From: Noviherbaspirillum suwonense
GTDB taxonomy: Bacteria > Pseudomonadota > Gammaproteobacteria > Burkholderiales > Burkholderiaceae_D
NCBI RefSeq assembly: GCF_900182955.1
Contig: NZ_FXUL01000001.1
Coordinates: forward strand, 434,001-498,000
DNA length: 64,000 bases
Direction: 5' to 3'
Part shown: in pieces, positions 9,015 through 19,364 of the stretch
Layout: every line of letters starts with the position of its first letter
How positions within the stretch are numbered: position 1 is the first letter of the stretch
Notes under the pieces: generated by a model
Told to the model about the DNA's origin: nothing
Database searches by the model: none
Seen by the model: only the letters and a program-made list of their open reading frames with translations
Position numbers and translations under genes: made by a program

Positions 9015-12000
9015 TTACGAAAAGAGCGGTTGAGCACCTGAAACATAAAGATTGAATTGTGTCGCCCCGATCCCCTCGTAGTGATAATGATCGTAGCTGA
9101 CGCCGAGGACGGTAAGGCTATCCACCTTGGTCCGGCTAAAACCGTCGTCTGCAACGAAGACCTGGTCGTTTGCATCGGCTTTCAGGAATAACAGGTCGCC
9201 AGAGGTAAAGGCAATGCCGGCACTCGGGGTCAGGCGGAAGATATCGGCCGCGCCGTTGGCGAAGTCGAAGGCATCGACATTGGCATAGGACGTCTTTCCA
9301 CTGGATGCGTTTTCGCTGACGAGAAAGCGCCCCAGGTCCAGGTCCGTCATGCCCGTGATTTTTATGGTGTCGGAGCCGGCGCCGCCGTCGAACGCAATAT
9401 CGTGCAGCTTGCCGGCTGCCGCGTCCTGGTACAGGTCTTTAATCACCAGGGTGTCGTTGCCGATACTGCCCGTCACGGTGAACTGCGTCAGCCGTGCAGT
9501 GGCGCTGGTGCCGGTAAAGCTCTTGTCGAAATAGAAGGTATCGTCGCCGGCGCCGCCGGTCAAGGCGCTGTACGACCCGCCGTCATTGAACAGGCCGGCC
9601 TTGCCGGCAACGATGGTATTGTTTCCATCGCCGGCATTGATGTCGTAGTGCGCTGTTCCTCCGTGCCCGCCAGGTCCACCCGATCCAGGATGCGTGATTC
9701 GTCCAAGGGGCGTTCCATTGATAAACCCGCTGGCATTCGGGTTTGCTGCGCCTCCCAGGCCATCCTGTCCATCGATTCCACCAGCACCGATATCGCCCTG
9801 CAGGATGATGTCCCTGGCAAAGCCGGTCTCTATCTTGTAATTAATCGAGCCGCCAGAGCCGCCACTCCCGCCATCTCCGCCATCCTGCCCGAATTGCGAA
9901 GCAAAAAAACGACTGGTGCCCGGCGTAACCGTGTAATTTCCCGCCGCGCCGTTTCCGCCATTGCCGCCATCTCCTGCATCTGCCTGATCGCCGCCGAACA
10001 GCAGGACACTTCCCGATCCGGTTTCGGCCACGGTGTAATCGATGGTTTCGCCATTGGCGCCGTTGCCGCCCGCCGGCGTTGTCCCGCCGTCCACGCCTGC
10101 AGTGTAGGGACCCGCGGCCCCTCCCTGGCCGCCGTTGCCAACGGCAATAAGCGCCGCGCCGAGAACGAGATGCGGACTGGCATCCTGATACGCAATGCGT
10201 TCGTTAAAAGCGGTAGCAGAGGTCGGGCTGGCGCCGGCGACAGTGGCAGTACCGTCACCGCCAGCGGAACCGTTCTCGCTGCTGTAAGCCGGCTTGTCGG
10301 GTAATGTCACGGTGTAGTCCACGCTGTTTATAAGCATGCTTCCCCCATCTGCCAGCACGACGTTATCAGCCGCAGCGCCGGTGGGTGAGAATGTGCCGTT
10401 GATCACATCCGCGCCACAGAGAAGAATGTCGACGGCGGTCGACGCTGCGACCGTCACAGTCGCCGTCGCTGCATTGCTGCTCGCGCCTTTCGTATCTTGC
10501 GCCACGTAGCTGAAACTGGCTGCGCCGCTGGTTGACGGCGTAAAGGTGACGGTGCCGTCGGTATTGAGCACGGCAGTGCCGCCGGCGCCATCGGTCACGC
10601 TGGATATTTTCAACAGGGCGGCATCGCCGTCGTCTGCATCGGTATCGTTTCCCAGCAGTTGCAGGGCGGTGTAGATAGCCGGCGCGCCCCGGGTGGCTGT
10701 CAAGGCATCGTTTGTCGCAACCGGCGTGTCGTTGACGCCATTGACGGTAATTTGCATCGTCCCGTTGGTCGAGCTCACGCCGTCGCTTACGGAAAAATTC
10801 TGTAGCAGGTCCACGCTGCTGCCCTGCGATAAATGCTGAAACGCTGCGTTTTTCGGATCGAAGCGATAGGCGCCATCCGGGTCGATGTTCAACGCCGTCA
10901 CCAGGATGCCGGTACTGGCGAAGGTCAGGCTTGCGCCGGCATCGACATCGCTGCCATCGAGGCGTCCCGTCAATGCCGGGCCATCTTCCGATACCGTGGC
11001 GCTGGCCGACGTAACGACAGGCGCATCGTTTGCGCCGTTGATACTGATCCTAATCGTCTCCTCGGTGCCATCTTCCGTCGTGACCTGAAAGGTGTCCTGC
11101 AAGGTCTCGGTCGTGTTGAGCTTTTGTACGGTGCCGTTGTGGTTGGTGAGGGTGTAAGTCCACTTGCCGTCAGCGCTTATTGCATAAGTGCCATAGCCAC
11201 CCCGGCTGGGCTGGCCCGGAGTCGCGTCCATGAAGGTATTGGCCGCATTATCCACGTCTGCCGCCGTCACTACGCCGGTCGCTGTGGGCGAGCCAGGCGT
11301 GCCGTTGTCGACGCCGCCCGCTTCCGTCACTTCGCCAGTCAAGCTGCCATCGACGATGGCGTAATCGTTGACGCCGCTGATGGTGACCGTTTCGGACTGG
11401 ACCGATGTACCGCCGTTGCCGTCGTCGACCTGGTAATCGACGCGTATGGTGCTGGTCTGCGCTTCTTTCCGATTGGTCTGACCTGCCAGATGGTCGAACG
11501 CGTCATTGCCCGGGTCGACTGTCAGTGTCCGTCCGGACAGGCTCAGGCCACTCGGCGCGGTCGCCGGCGCAGCGCCGCCGTCGACGCTGTAGGTGACGTT
11601 CGATATGCTCAGGGTGCTGATGTCATTGTCGACATCGCTTGCCCCGGCGAGCAAGTCGATGTCATAGGATTCCGCGTCTTCGCGCGCGGCCGAGACAAGC
11701 GCCGCGCCCACGGTTGGCGCATCGTTTGCGCCCTTGATGCCGATCGTGATCGTTTGCGCCGTGCCGTCGGCCGTCGTGACCTGAAAGCTGTCCTGCAAGG
11801 TCCCGGTCGCGCTGAGCGCTTGCACTGTGCTGTCGGTGTCGTCCAGTGTATAGGTCCATGTGCCGCTAGCGGTCATTGCGTAAGAGCCGTAGCCGCCCGT
11901 GCTTGCCTGGCCTGCAGCCGTCGCCGTGAACGTGTTCGCCGGGTTGTCCGGGTCCGTGGCCGTCAGCAGGCCGGTTGCAGTGGGCGAGCCGGCCGTGCCA

Positions 12001-12935
12001 TTGGCCACGCCGCCGGCTTCCGTCACGTCTCCGCTACGTTGGCCGTTGATGACGGCAGCATCATTGGCGCCGGTGATGTTGATTGTCACGGTGGCAGTTT
12101 TTACATCGCCATTCGCATCCGTCACGGTGTAGGTGAACGTATCCTGGGCGGTCTGGCCGGCGCCGAGTCCCTGATAAATATCGTTGGGCGTATAAACGAA
12201 CTGCGCTGCCTGTCCGGTTGCGGGATGCGTCAGATCGAGATTCGCCAGGGCCACTGTGCCGTGTCGCGTGCCATCGGCGCCTGCCGGCGGCTGCGTGAAT
12301 GTGATGCTTCTAGCGAGATCGGGCACGCTGTCATTGGCCAGCACATTGAACGCGGTGCTTGGCGCATCTTCGCTGCAGGCAATCGTATCTGCCGTCAATG
12401 TGACCGGATCGTTCCTCGGATCGAGCGCGATCCCGTCCACGGTCACTGTCAGGTTTTCCATCCCGAAGGTGGTCAGGCCGAATGCCTTGAACTCGAACAA
12501 TGATGATTGGGCTTTCGTTCCAGCGAGGAATGCCAGGTATTGGGCGACATCGGCCTGCACGCCGGGCGTGAGCCATTGTGCATAAGTAAAGCCGAGCTGG
12601 AGCGTGTCCGTCCCGAAGCCGCCACTATAGCCATCCCGGTAGCCAGCATTTTCGGCCATGCCATAACTCAGGATGTCGCTTCCGGCGCCGCCGTTGAGCA
12701 GGTCATGGCCGGCGCCGCCTTCAAGCCTGTCATTGCCGGCGCCGCCATCGAGCAGATCGTTGCCGGATCCGCCGTCAAGTTTGTCATCACCCAGTCCGCC
12801 ATATAAAAAGTCGTTGCCGGCGCCACCGTTCAACGTATCGTTTCCCGTGTTGCCGAGAATCGTGTCGTTGCCCGAGTTATTGCCTGATGAACCCGGATAA
12901 ACATCGTTGCCGGGTGTGCCGTTGTAGATTGCCAT
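9015..12935 (-). CDS. Giant RTX/VCBS repeat protein, probable type I-secreted adhesin
   Basis: The 1306-residue product opens with nine or so RTX-like nonapeptides of the GGAGNDxLxG type (residues ~5-90), which bind calcium. A middle region (~165-840) holds cadherin/Ig-like and VCBS repeats ending in GANDAP-type motifs; two of them (~300-405 and ~530-640) are near duplicates starting EAGGV. A Gly/Asn-rich region (~840-1130) and a short RTX-like remnant ([11 protein letters not shown]) follow. No signal peptide is present, consistent with type I secretion through a C-terminal signal, but no type I transporter genes are nearby. The RTX block at the N-terminus instead of the C-terminus is unusual. 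Adhesion or biofilm matrix is the likely role. Confidence 0.8.
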   Translation of the reverse strand: MAIYNGTPGNDVYPGSSGNNSGNDTILGNTGNDTLNGGAGNDFLYGGLGDDKLDGGSGNDLLDGGAGNDRLEGGAGHDLLNGGAGSDILSYGMAENAGYRDGYSGGFGTDTLQLGFTYAQWLTPGVQADVAQYLAFLAGTKAQSSLFEFKAFGLTTFGMENLTVTVDGIALDPRNDPVTLTADTIACSEDAPSTAFNVLANDSVPDLARSITFTQPPAGADGTRHGTVALANLDLTHPATGQAAQFVYTPNDIYQGLGAGQTAQDTFTYTVTDANGDVKTATVTINITGANDAAVINGQRSGDVTEAGGVANGTAGSPTATGLLTATDPDNPANTFTATAAGQASTGGYGSYAMTASGTWTYTLDDTDSTVQALSATGTLQDSFQVTTADGTAQTITIGIKGANDAPTVGAALVSAAREDAESYDIDLLAGASDVDNDISTLSISNVTYSVDGGAAPATAPSGLSLSGRTLTVDPGNDAFDHLAGQTNRKEAQTSTIRVDYQVDDGNGGTSVQSETVTISGVNDYAIVDGSLTGEVTEAGGVDNGTPGSPTATGVVTAADVDNAANTFMDATPGQPSRGGYGTYAISADGKWTYTLTNHNGTVQKLNTTETLQDTFQVTTEDGTEETIRISINGANDAPVVTSASATVSEDGPALTGRLDGSDVDAGASLTFASTGILVTALNIDPDGAYRFDPKNAAFQHLSQGSSVDLLQNFSVSDGVSSTNGTMQITVNGVNDTPVATNDALTATRGAPAIYTALQLLGNDTDADDGDAALLKISSVTDGAGGTAVLNTDGTVTFTPSTSGAASFSYVAQDTKGASSNAATATVTVAASTAVDILLCGADVINGTFSPTGAAADNVVLADGGSMLINSVDYTVTLPDKPAYSSENGSAGGDGTATVAGASPTSATAFNERIAYQDASPHLVLGAALIAVGNGGQGGAAGPYTAGVDGGTTPAGGNGANGETIDYTVAETGSGSVLLFGGDQADAGDGGNGGNGAAGNYTVTPGTSRFFASQFGQDGGDGGSGGSGGSINYKIETGFARDIILQGDIGAGGIDGQDGLGGAANPNASGFINGTPLGRITHPGSGGPGGHGGTAHYDINAGDGNNTIVAGKAGLFNDGGSYSALTGGAGDDTFYFDKSFTGTSATARLTQFTVTGSIGNDTLVIKDLYQDAAAGKLHDIAFDGGAGSDTIKITGMTDLDLGRFLVSENASSGKTSYANVDAFDFANGAADIFRLTPSAGIAFTSGDLLFLKADANDQVFVADDGFSRTKVDSLTVLGVSYDHYHYEGIGATQFNLYVSGAQPLFS

Positions 12936-13354
12936 GGATAACTCCTGGTGTCGTCGAGGCGAGTGGCGTTTGAAAGGACATGCGCTTTATAAGGGCCTTG
13001 GAACAGCACGCAGCCGCAAGCGACGCCAGCTTTACTGACGATTTTTTGCCTTGCCTGGTGCTGTTCGGGCCTGTCGATGCCAGACCGGTTCAATGCTGGC
13101 CGCTTAACTATAAGTGGAAAAATAAAAAATACAAGAAGTAGCGCGGGGCAAGAGGTAAATATCGATAGCTGCCCTCGATGCCATGCTGTTTCGGCGCTGC
13201 CCGTCTGACACCGCATCCTGACTGTCTGCCCGGCGGCTTCAGGCATGCGCTGATGTGCCTGCACCGATATCGACTTGACGAATGCATGGTCGGCACCCGT
13301 TGGCCGGCGACAGGTATCATGGCGCCTTGAACTTGCCTTCGTACCCGATCAGCC
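12936..13354. other. 419-base divergent intergenic region
   Basis: Separates the RTX gene (minus) from the M48 protease gene (plus). The AT-rich block 13104-13140 could hold a minus-strand promoter for the RTX gene: TATAGT (complement of 13107-13112) preceded at 16 bases by TTGTAT (complement of 13129-13134). The match is weak. No gene seen. Confidence 0.4.
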
Positions 13355-14854
13355 ATGCGATTCCGTAGACTTTTCCTGGCCGCCGCAGTGGCGGCATGTC
13401 TAGCCAGCCAGTCCGTGCTGGCGCCCCAGCTGGCAACGGCGCAGAACCTGCCCAACCTCGGCGGCAGCGAACGCGAGGACCTGTCGCCGCTGATGGAGCG
13501 CAAGCTGGGCGAACAGATCATGCGCGACATCCGGCGCGACAACGATTACCTGAACGACGCGCCGACGCTGGAATACCTGAACGGTTTCGGCAACAGCCTG
13601 GTGGAGGCGCGGCCCGAGGTGCGCGGCGAGGCCGGCTTCGACTTCCTCTTCTTCGCGGTGCGCGACCCGGCGCTGAACGCGTTCGCGCTGCCCGGCGGCT
13701 TCATCGGCGTCTACTCCGGCCTGATGCTGGCCGCGCAGAGCGAGTCCGAACTGGCCTCGGTGCTGGCGCATGAAATCGGCCACGTGTCGCAGCGGCACAT
13801 TGCCCGCATGCTGGGCAGCCAGAAGCAGGACATGCTGATCCCGCTGGCGGCCATGGTGCTGGGCGCGCTGGCCGCCCGCAGCAGCCCCGACCTCGGGATG
13901 GCGACGATGATGGGCGGGCAGGGCTATGCGATGCAGCGCCAGCTCAACTTCAGCCGCGACGCCGAGCGCGAGGCCGATCGCGTCGGCCTGCAGATCCTGG
14001 GCGAGGGCGGCTTCGACACGTCGGGCATGGTGGCCTTTTTCGGCAGGCTGCAGACGGCGACCCGCGCCTACAGCGAAAACGCGCCGGCCTACCTGCAGTC
14101 GCATCCGCTGACGACCGAGCGGATCGCCGATATCCAGGCCCGCATCCGCGACCAGCGGTACCGGCAGCGGGCGGACAGCATCGAGTTCCAGTTGATCCGG
14201 GCGCGGGTGCGGGTGCTGCAGGACCCGTCGGCGCAGGGGCTGCGCGAGGCGGCTGCGCTGTTCGAGAGCCAGCTGCAGCAGAAGAGCCGGGTGCAGACCG
14301 CCGCCGCCAAGTACGGGCTGGCCTTCATCGCGCTGAAGCAGGGAAAGAACGAGCAGGCGCAGGCGCTGCTGGAGGAGGCCCGCACCGCCGCGCTGAAGAA
14401 CAGCGCGCCGCTGGCCGCGCTGGGGATCGAGGCGCGGCTGGCGGCCGGGCAGCCGGCGCTGGCGCTGAAGGAGGCGCAGGCTGCGCGCACCGCGTATCCG
14501 TTGTCGCGCGGCTTCGCAATGCAGTATGCGGACGCGCTGACCGCGTCCGGCAAGAGCGACGAGGCGGTGCGTTTCCTGCGCGACCAGTCGCAGCTCTACC
14601 GCTCGGATGTCGAGGTGCAGCAGCACCTGGCCAGCGCCTATGCCGCGCAGGGCAAGCAGGCGCTGCAGCACATGGCGCTGGCCGAGGCCTATGCGCTCAA
14701 TGGCGCGCTGCCGGCGGCGCTGGACCAGCTGGGGATTGCGCGCAAGGCGCCGGATGCGTCGTTCTACGACCAGTCCATCATCGATGCCCGCGAGCGGGAA
14801 TTCCAGGAACGGCGGCGCGAGGAATTAAAGGAAAGCAGGGAAGCGCGGAAGTAG
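13355..14854 (+). CDS. bepA: Periplasmic M48 metalloprotease with TPR domain, BepA-like
   Basis: A 499-residue protein with an N-terminal signal sequence (hydrophobic to about residue 28, ending LATAQ). The M48 peptidase domain contains HEIGH (His139, Glu140, His143), the zinc-binding catalytic motif, and a downstream Glu in DAEREADRVGLQIL as third ligand. From about residue 270 to the end the sequence is Ala/Leu-rich tetratricopeptide-like helices. BepA (YfgC) is a periplasmic quality-control protease and chaperone for the outer-membrane LptD and BAM machinery. Length and domain order match that family. It is monocistronic. Confidence 0.88.
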   Translation: MRFRRLFLAAAVAACLASQSVLAPQLATAQNLPNLGGSEREDLSPLMERKLGEQIMRDIRRDNDYLNDAPTLEYLNGFGNSLVEARPEVRGEAGFDFLFFAVRDPALNAFALPGGFIGVYSGLMLAAQSESELASVLAHEIGHVSQRHIARMLGSQKQDMLIPLAAMVLGALAARSSPDLGMATMMGGQGYAMQRQLNFSRDAEREADRVGLQILGEGGFDTSGMVAFFGRLQTATRAYSENAPAYLQSHPLTTERIADIQARIRDQRYRQRADSIEFQLIRARVRVLQDPSAQGLREAAALFESQLQQKSRVQTAAAKYGLAFIALKQGKNEQAQALLEEARTAALKNSAPLAALGIEARLAAGQPALALKEAQAARTAYPLSRGFAMQYADALTASGKSDEAVRFLRDQSQLYRSDVEVQQHLASAYAAQGKQALQHMALAEAYALNGALPAALDQLGIARKAPDASFYDQSIIDAREREFQERRREELKESREARK

Positions 14855-14949
14855 GCGCGGTTCGCCGGGCGGAGCCGGCGGCGGGGCGCTGCGCCAGCCG
14901 GCCGGCAGAATCCGCCGGACGCGGCTGGGCACATTCCGGCCCGGCAGCC

Positions 14950-15543
14950 TTACTCCCCGCGCGGCTGCAGCACGAAGCCGAAGCGCTCCGCCAGCCCGGC
15001 GCTGTCTATCCGCTGCACCGGCAGCGCGCGGCCTCCGTGCTGCATCGTCATCGGCGCCGGGGCCGATTCCTCCAGCCATGCCATCAGCCTTTCGTCCGAC
15101 GCTGCCGCGCCGCCGACCGACAGCGCGCCGGTGCATTGCGCGAGGTCGCGGTCGTCGAGCTGCGCGAGCTTGCCGCCGCCTTCCAGGATCAGCTGGCCGC
15201 GCTCGGTCATGTAGACCTGGTCTACCTGCGCCAGCGTGTCGCCGGTTTGCAGCAGGAAGCCCTGGGCGGGGTCGGTGCGGGCGATGTAGGGCGTCGCCTC
15301 GAGGTCCACGTAGACCCGCTGCGGCCCGTTCTGGAAGTACCAGCGGCCGCCGTCGTCGCAGGCGTAGTTGCGGTTGATGAAGCCCAGCAGCGTTGCGTTG
15401 GCGATGCGGTCGCCGGCCTGGCCGGCCTGCTGCGCGGCTTCGTCGCGCATGCGCCAGCCGCCGCGCGCGTCGAGCGCCAGCCAGCCGTAGCAGTGCGGAA
15501 CATTGGGCCATTTGGCCATGGCCTGTCGGACGCTGTCATCCAT
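14950..15543 (-). CDS. Conserved hypothetical protein, about 200 residues
   Basis: The 197-residue product (beginning MDDSVRQAMAKWPNVPHCYGWL) looks like a DUF2946/DUF2944-type conserved protein common in Burkholderiales; the exact family number is from memory and uncertain. Tryptophan- and tyrosine-rich blocks (YGWLALDARGGW, RWYFQNGPQRVYVDLE) suggest a compact globular cytoplasmic domain without signal peptide or membrane helix. Function is unknown. It follows the YheT hydrolase gene after 53 bases on the same strand and may be cotranscribed with it. Confidence 0.75.
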   Translation of the reverse strand: MDDSVRQAMAKWPNVPHCYGWLALDARGGWRMRDEAAQQAGQAGDRIANATLLGFINRNYACDDGGRWYFQNGPQRVYVDLEATPYIARTDPAQGFLLQTGDTLAQVDQVYMTERGQLILEGGGKLAQLDDRDLAQCTGALSVGGAAASDERLMAWLEESAPAPMTMQHGGRALPVQRIDSAGLAERFGFVLQPRGE

Positions 15544-15596
15544 GATCGCTGCCTCGTCGAATTGAAAGATGCGTCCAATACTAGCGCCGTCCGCGC

Positions 15597-16562
15597 TCAG
15601 GCGGCTTGCGTGCCGTCACCTTCGAGGAAGCGCACGATGCGGCGCGGCAACCAGGTGTTGGCGCCGGGCGCGGCGCCGGTGGCAAAACCGACATGGCCGC
15701 CCTCCGCCGGGTATTCCAGCGTGACGAAGGGCGCGGCCTTCTGCGGCAGGTGGCGCGCCGGCAGGAAGGGATCGTTCTGCGCATTGAGCACCAGCGTCGG
15801 CACCGTGATGTCGCCCAGCACATGGCGGGCGCTGGCGCGGTCCCAGTAGTCGTCGGCGTCGCGGTAGCCGTGCAGCGGCGCGGTGACCACGTTGTCGAAC
15901 TCGTGAAGGTTGCGCGCGGCCAGCATCCGGTCGCGGTCGAACAGGTCGGGGAACTGGTCCAGCTTCAGCAGGCATTTCGGCTTCAGCGTCTTCAGGAAGA
16001 CGCGGGTGTAGATCATGTTCAGTCCGGACGACAGCGCCGCGCCGCCGCCGGCCAGGTCCAGCGGGGCCGAAACGGCGACGGCCGCATCGATGAAATCCGC
16101 CGCATGCTGCGATTCGCCCAGCCAGCGCAGCAGCGCATTGCCGCCCAGCGAAACGCCGACCGCGTGCAGCCTGCCGGCGGCCAGCCGCGCCGGCGATGTC
16201 TTCATGCGCTGCATGATCCAGCCCACTTCCTCGGCGTCGCCGGAATGATAGAAGCGCGGTCCGAGGTTGATCTCGCCGGAGCAGCCGCGGAAATGCGGGA
16301 TCGCGCCGGACCAGCCCAGCGCCTTCGCATGCGCCATCAGCTCGCGCGCATAGTGGCTGTCGGACGAGCCTTCGAGGCCGTGGAACAGCACCACCAGCGG
16401 CTTGCCGGGCGCGCCGTCGAGGAAGTCGATGTCGATGAAGTCCCCGTCCGGCGTCGGCCAGCGCTCGCGCCGCATGGCGACGGCGGGCTTGGCGATCATG
16501 GTGGCGGGGTAGATGGTTTGCAGGTGGCCGCCGGGCAGCCACCGCGGTGCGCGGTAGTCCAT
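15597..16562 (-). CDS. YheT-family alpha/beta hydrolase
   Basis: This 321-residue protein begins with the family hallmark APRWLPGGHLQTIYP and has the oxyanion loop LVVLFHGLEGSSDSHYA, the HFRGCSGE motif and the nucleophile elbow GVSLGGNALLR. YheT/UPF0017 proteins are esterase-like hydrolases related to eukaryotic ABHD1/3; a physiological substrate in bacteria is not established. The start overlaps the stop of the upstream NTF2-like gene as ATGA, so the pair is translationally coupled. Confidence 0.88.
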   Translation of the reverse strand: MDYRAPRWLPGGHLQTIYPATMIAKPAVAMRRERWPTPDGDFIDIDFLDGAPGKPLVVLFHGLEGSSDSHYARELMAHAKALGWSGAIPHFRGCSGEINLGPRFYHSGDAEEVGWIMQRMKTSPARLAAGRLHAVGVSLGGNALLRWLGESQHAADFIDAAVAVSAPLDLAGGGAALSSGLNMIYTRVFLKTLKPKCLLKLDQFPDLFDRDRMLAARNLHEFDNVVTAPLHGYRDADDYWDRASARHVLGDITVPTLVLNAQNDPFLPARHLPQKAAPFVTLEYPAEGGHVGFATGAAPGANTWLPRRIVRFLEGDGTQAA

Positions 16563-16993
16563 CAGTGCAGCACGGTTCCCGGAGGCTGGTGCGACGGCGC
16601 CGGACCGGGCGCGACCGACGCATGGTGGATCACGATGCGCCAGCCCTGCGCGGTCTTGAGGAACACGTTGGTGGCGATGACATGCAGGTCGGGCTGGCGG
16701 TTTTCGCCCCGGTGCACTTCCTCGACGATGCTGTGGACCGCGGTCATCATGTTGTGGGTCTCGTGCAGGCGCGACACGCCGATGTGGACGCCGCCGCGCT
16801 CGAAGATCTGTTCCCAGGACGCGCGGATCTCGGCATGGCCGGCCAGCCTTCCGCCGCCCGGATGGACGCAGACGATCTCGTCATCCTCCGCCCACAGCGC
16901 CATCAATGCATTGATGTCGGCGCGGGCGATGGCGTCGTAGAACGCCGCCTCCGCATCGACCGCGGTGCCCATGCTCTTGCTCGACTTTGCCAT
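16562..16993 (-). CDS. SnoaL/NTF2-like fold protein
   Basis: A 143-residue protein starting at MAKSSKSMG, chosen because an upstream extension to 17056 lacks family similarity and runs into the next gene. The pattern AEAAFYDAIARADINALMALWAEDDEIVCVHPGG, with a central HxxI/SWEQIF region and a C-terminal RIVIHHASVAP strand, is typical of the NTF2-like SnoaL_3/DUF4440 group. Members include small enzymes and ligand-binding proteins; the exact role is unknown. It is coupled to the YheT gene. Confidence 0.8.
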   Translation of the reverse strand: MAKSSKSMGTAVDAEAAFYDAIARADINALMALWAEDDEIVCVHPGGGRLAGHAEIRASWEQIFERGGVHIGVSRLHETHNMMTAVHSIVEEVHRGENRQPDLHVIATNVFLKTAQGWRIVIHHASVAPGPAPSHQPPGTVLH

Positions 16994-16995
16994 GC

Positions 16996-17196
16996 CTAGT
17001 GGCCCGTATGCACCGCGCCGGGTTTCAGGCGATACACCGTGCCGCAGTAAGGGCACTTGCCCTCGCCGTGGTTGCCGAGGTCGATGAAGACCCTGGGATG
17101 GGACGACCAGATCGGCATCGTCGGGTTGGGACAGAAAGCAGGCAGGTCCTTGCCGTCCAGCTCCACGTAACTCATTTTCTGATTGTTATCGCTCAT
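16996..17196 (-). CDS. Small zinc-finger (CHCC type) protein
   Basis: The 66-residue product, read from MSDNNQ, has an ordered C-H-C-C set: Cys in AFCPNP, His in SSHPRV, and the pair in KCPYCGTVY. This matches the zf-CHCC family related to the NDUFS6 subunit of respiratory complex I. In Burkholderiales the gene often sits beside ilvE, as here (20 bases downstream of it). An alternative start nine bases upstream is possible. Zinc binding is expected; the biological role is unknown. Confidence 0.82.
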   Translation of the reverse strand: MSDNNQKMSYVELDGKDLPAFCPNPTMPIWSSHPRVFIDLGNHGEGKCPYCGTVYRLKPGAVHTGH

Positions 17197-17215
17197 TGCT
17201 TGCATTCCAACGTTG

Positions 17216-18136
17216 TTAAACCAGGGTAAGCCACTGCTTGTACTGCGGCGCCTTGCCGGCCACCACGTCGAAGAACAGGGACTGCAGTTTTTCCGTGATC
17301 GGGCCGCGGTGGCCGGGGCCGATCTGGCGGTTGTCGAGTTCGCGGATCGGCGTGATTTCCGCCGCGGTGCCGGTGAAGAAGGCTTCGTCGCAGCAGTACA
17401 CCTCGTCGCGGGTGATGCGCTTTTCGACGACCGGGATGCCCAGGTCGCGCGCCATCGTCAGCACCGCGTCGCGGGTGATGCCGTCCAGGCAGGACGCGAG
17501 GTCGGGCGTGTACAGCGTGCCGTTGCGGATCACGAACACGTTCTCGCCCGAGCCTTCGGACACATAGCCGTCGGTGTCGAGCAGCAGCGCCTCGTCATAG
17601 CCGTCGGCCAGCGCTTCCTGGTTGGCGAGGATGGAGTTGACGTAGTAGCCGACCGCCTTGGCCCGCACCAGCGACACGTTCACATGGTGCCGCGCGAACG
17701 AGGAAGTCTTCACCCGGATGCCCTTGGAAATGCCTTCCTCGCCGAGGTAGGCGCCCCACGGCCAGGCGGCGATGGCGACATGGATGGTGTTGCCGCGGGC
17801 CGAAACGCCCATCTTTTCCGAACCGATCCAGACGAGCGGCCGCAGGTAGCACGACTCCAGCTGGTTGGCGCGCACCACGTCCCGCTGCGCCGCCATCAGG
17901 GTTTCCATGTCGTAGGGAATGGCCATCTGGAAGATCTTGGCCGAATTGAACAGGCGCTGCGTATGTTCCCTGAGCCGGAAGATCGCCGTGCCTTCCGGGG
18001 TCTTGTACGCGCGCACGCCTTCGAATACGCCCATGCCGTAATGCAGGGTATGCGTCAGCACGTGCACGGTGGCGTCGCGCCATTCCACCATTGCGCCGTC
18101 CTTCCAGATTTTCCCGTCGCGGTCTGCCATGGACAT
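17216..18136 (-). CDS. ilvE: Branched-chain amino acid aminotransferase
   Basis: IlvE transfers the amino group between glutamate and the 2-oxo acids of leucine, isoleucine and valine, using pyridoxal phosphate. The 306-residue product is the normal length and shows the class IV pattern: HYGMGVFEGVRAY near the N-terminus, RAKAVGYYVNS containing the probable Schiff-base lysine, and EGSGENVFV. It heads a minus-strand run with the CHCC zinc finger, NTF2-like and YheT genes. Its start is preceded by a purine-rich GGAGAAC segment. Confidence 0.95.
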   Translation of the reverse strand: MSMADRDGKIWKDGAMVEWRDATVHVLTHTLHYGMGVFEGVRAYKTPEGTAIFRLREHTQRLFNSAKIFQMAIPYDMETLMAAQRDVVRANQLESCYLRPLVWIGSEKMGVSARGNTIHVAIAAWPWGAYLGEEGISKGIRVKTSSFARHHVNVSLVRAKAVGYYVNSILANQEALADGYDEALLLDTDGYVSEGSGENVFVIRNGTLYTPDLASCLDGITRDAVLTMARDLGIPVVEKRITRDEVYCCDEAFFTGTAAEITPIRELDNRQIGPGHRGPITEKLQSLFFDVVAGKAPQYKQWLTLV

Positions 18137-18264
18137 GTCGTGTTCTCCAGATTGTTAATGAGAGGGGGAAGATTTTAACGGATTCGGCCGGGTTTAACGG
18201 CGCGCCGTGCAGGCGACGGCTTTGGCGCTGCGTCGATGTGGTTTTAAAAAGGCCTCTGGACGGC

Positions 18265-18290
18265 AAAAAGGCCCGCTGGAAGCGGGCCTT
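18265..18290 (-). terminator. Rho-independent terminator of the PEP-CTERM gene
   Basis: AAGGCCCGCT (18268-18277), loop GGA, AGCGGGCCTT (18281-18290). Read on the minus strand the hairpin runs into a T tract (the A run at 18265-18269), 30 bases beyond the stop of the PEP-CTERM gene. Confidence 0.85.
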
Positions 18291-18321
18291 GCGCTGCGGC
18301 GGACCGCCGTGGCTCGAACGC

Positions 18322-19122
18322 TTACTTCGCCTGCTTGCGACGGGCAAGGCCGAGGCCGAGCGCGCCGAGGCCGAGCAGGGCCAGCATGCCGGGTTCAGGC
18401 ACCGCGGCTGCGGCGGTTTCGAAGTTGTAGGTCGTCGCCACGCCGCCGATGCTCAGCGTCACATTGTCCGCGAATGCGCGGTAGCCGGCGCCTGCGCTGG
18501 AGCCGACGCCGATGCTGATTGCCGACACGTAGGCGGCGTCAGTGTAATAGCTGCTGGCTGCCCACGACGTGATCGACTGGTTTACCTGGGAGCCGCTGGA
18601 CAGCGTCACGCCTGAACCGGAGACATTGCGGTAAAACACGTCATCCTGGCCCGATGTGTAGAACGTGCCTTGCTGCGTATGGCCGTAGGTGTTGTTGTAC
18701 ACGCCTTCCCAGATCAGTTCGCTGCGGCTCGTGCCGTCGAAGATATGCAGGCGCAGCGCCGGGGTGTAGTCGGGATTCAGCGTGGCGATGCTGCCATTTG
18801 CGATGGCCCAGCTGAAGGTCAGCGAACGGACGGCGTCGAGCAGCCCGATGTTGCTGCTCGGGCTATATGGATTGTTCAGGCCAAACAGGCGTGTGCGGTC
18901 TCCAGTCATTTCGACTGAGCCGTTGCCGTTAAAGGGCATCGTGGAAGTGATCTGGCTTGAGCCGCCGCCTTTGTTTTCATCACTCGGAGAAACCCAGCTC
19001 GGATCGCCAGGCAACACGATCACTTCCGCGGCCGAAGCCGCGTTCGATGCGAAGCCGAAGGTGGCTGCGAGCACCAATGCTCCCAGGATGGATTTGTTGA
19101 ACTGCTTGTTCTTGATAGTCAT
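18322..19122 (-). CDS. PEP-CTERM sorting-domain exported protein
   Basis: A 266-residue protein with a Sec signal peptide (about residues 1-31, ending ASAAE). The C-terminal sorting signal from residue 241 starts VPEPGMLALLGLG and ends in a Leu/Gly-rich helix with a basic tail (ARRKQAK). This is the PEP-CTERM signal recognised by exosortase EpsH/XrtA in exopolysaccharide-producing Gram-negatives. The body is a Ser/Thr/Asn-rich beta protein with no recognised catalytic domain. No exosortase or polysaccharide locus is in the window, so sorting would depend on genes elsewhere. Confidence 0.88.
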   Translation of the reverse strand: MTIKNKQFNKSILGALVLAATFGFASNAASAAEVIVLPGDPSWVSPSDENKGGGSSQITSTMPFNGNGSVEMTGDRTRLFGLNNPYSPSSNIGLLDAVRSLTFSWAIANGSIATLNPDYTPALRLHIFDGTSRSELIWEGVYNNTYGHTQQGTFYTSGQDDVFYRNVSGSGVTLSSGSQVNQSITSWAASSYYTDAAYVSAISIGVGSSAGAGYRAFADNVTLSIGGVATTYNFETAAAAVPEPGMLALLGLGALGLGLARRKQAK

Positions 19123-19364
19123 TTGCTTTGGGCCGTGGTTTGTTGAAATCGGTTGCTAAGTTCGTTTATGCACGGCAAGTAATGCACGTTGCGTGCCAGA
19201 AAATATTTACTTTCAGAATCATGTATTTAGGAAATTTAGTTTCCATTTCGATCATGGAATGTAAAAATCCCCGACATGAGATGTTGGTTTTCACTAATAC
19301 CGCTGCCGGCAGGAATTATGCATATCCGCTATCATTCCGGCCTGTCCGCAGTCCACGCCGCTAA

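Noticed and set aside
10833-12503. 556-codon plus-strand frame inside the RTX gene
   Set aside because: Antisense shadow of the VCBS repeats; no independent family features.
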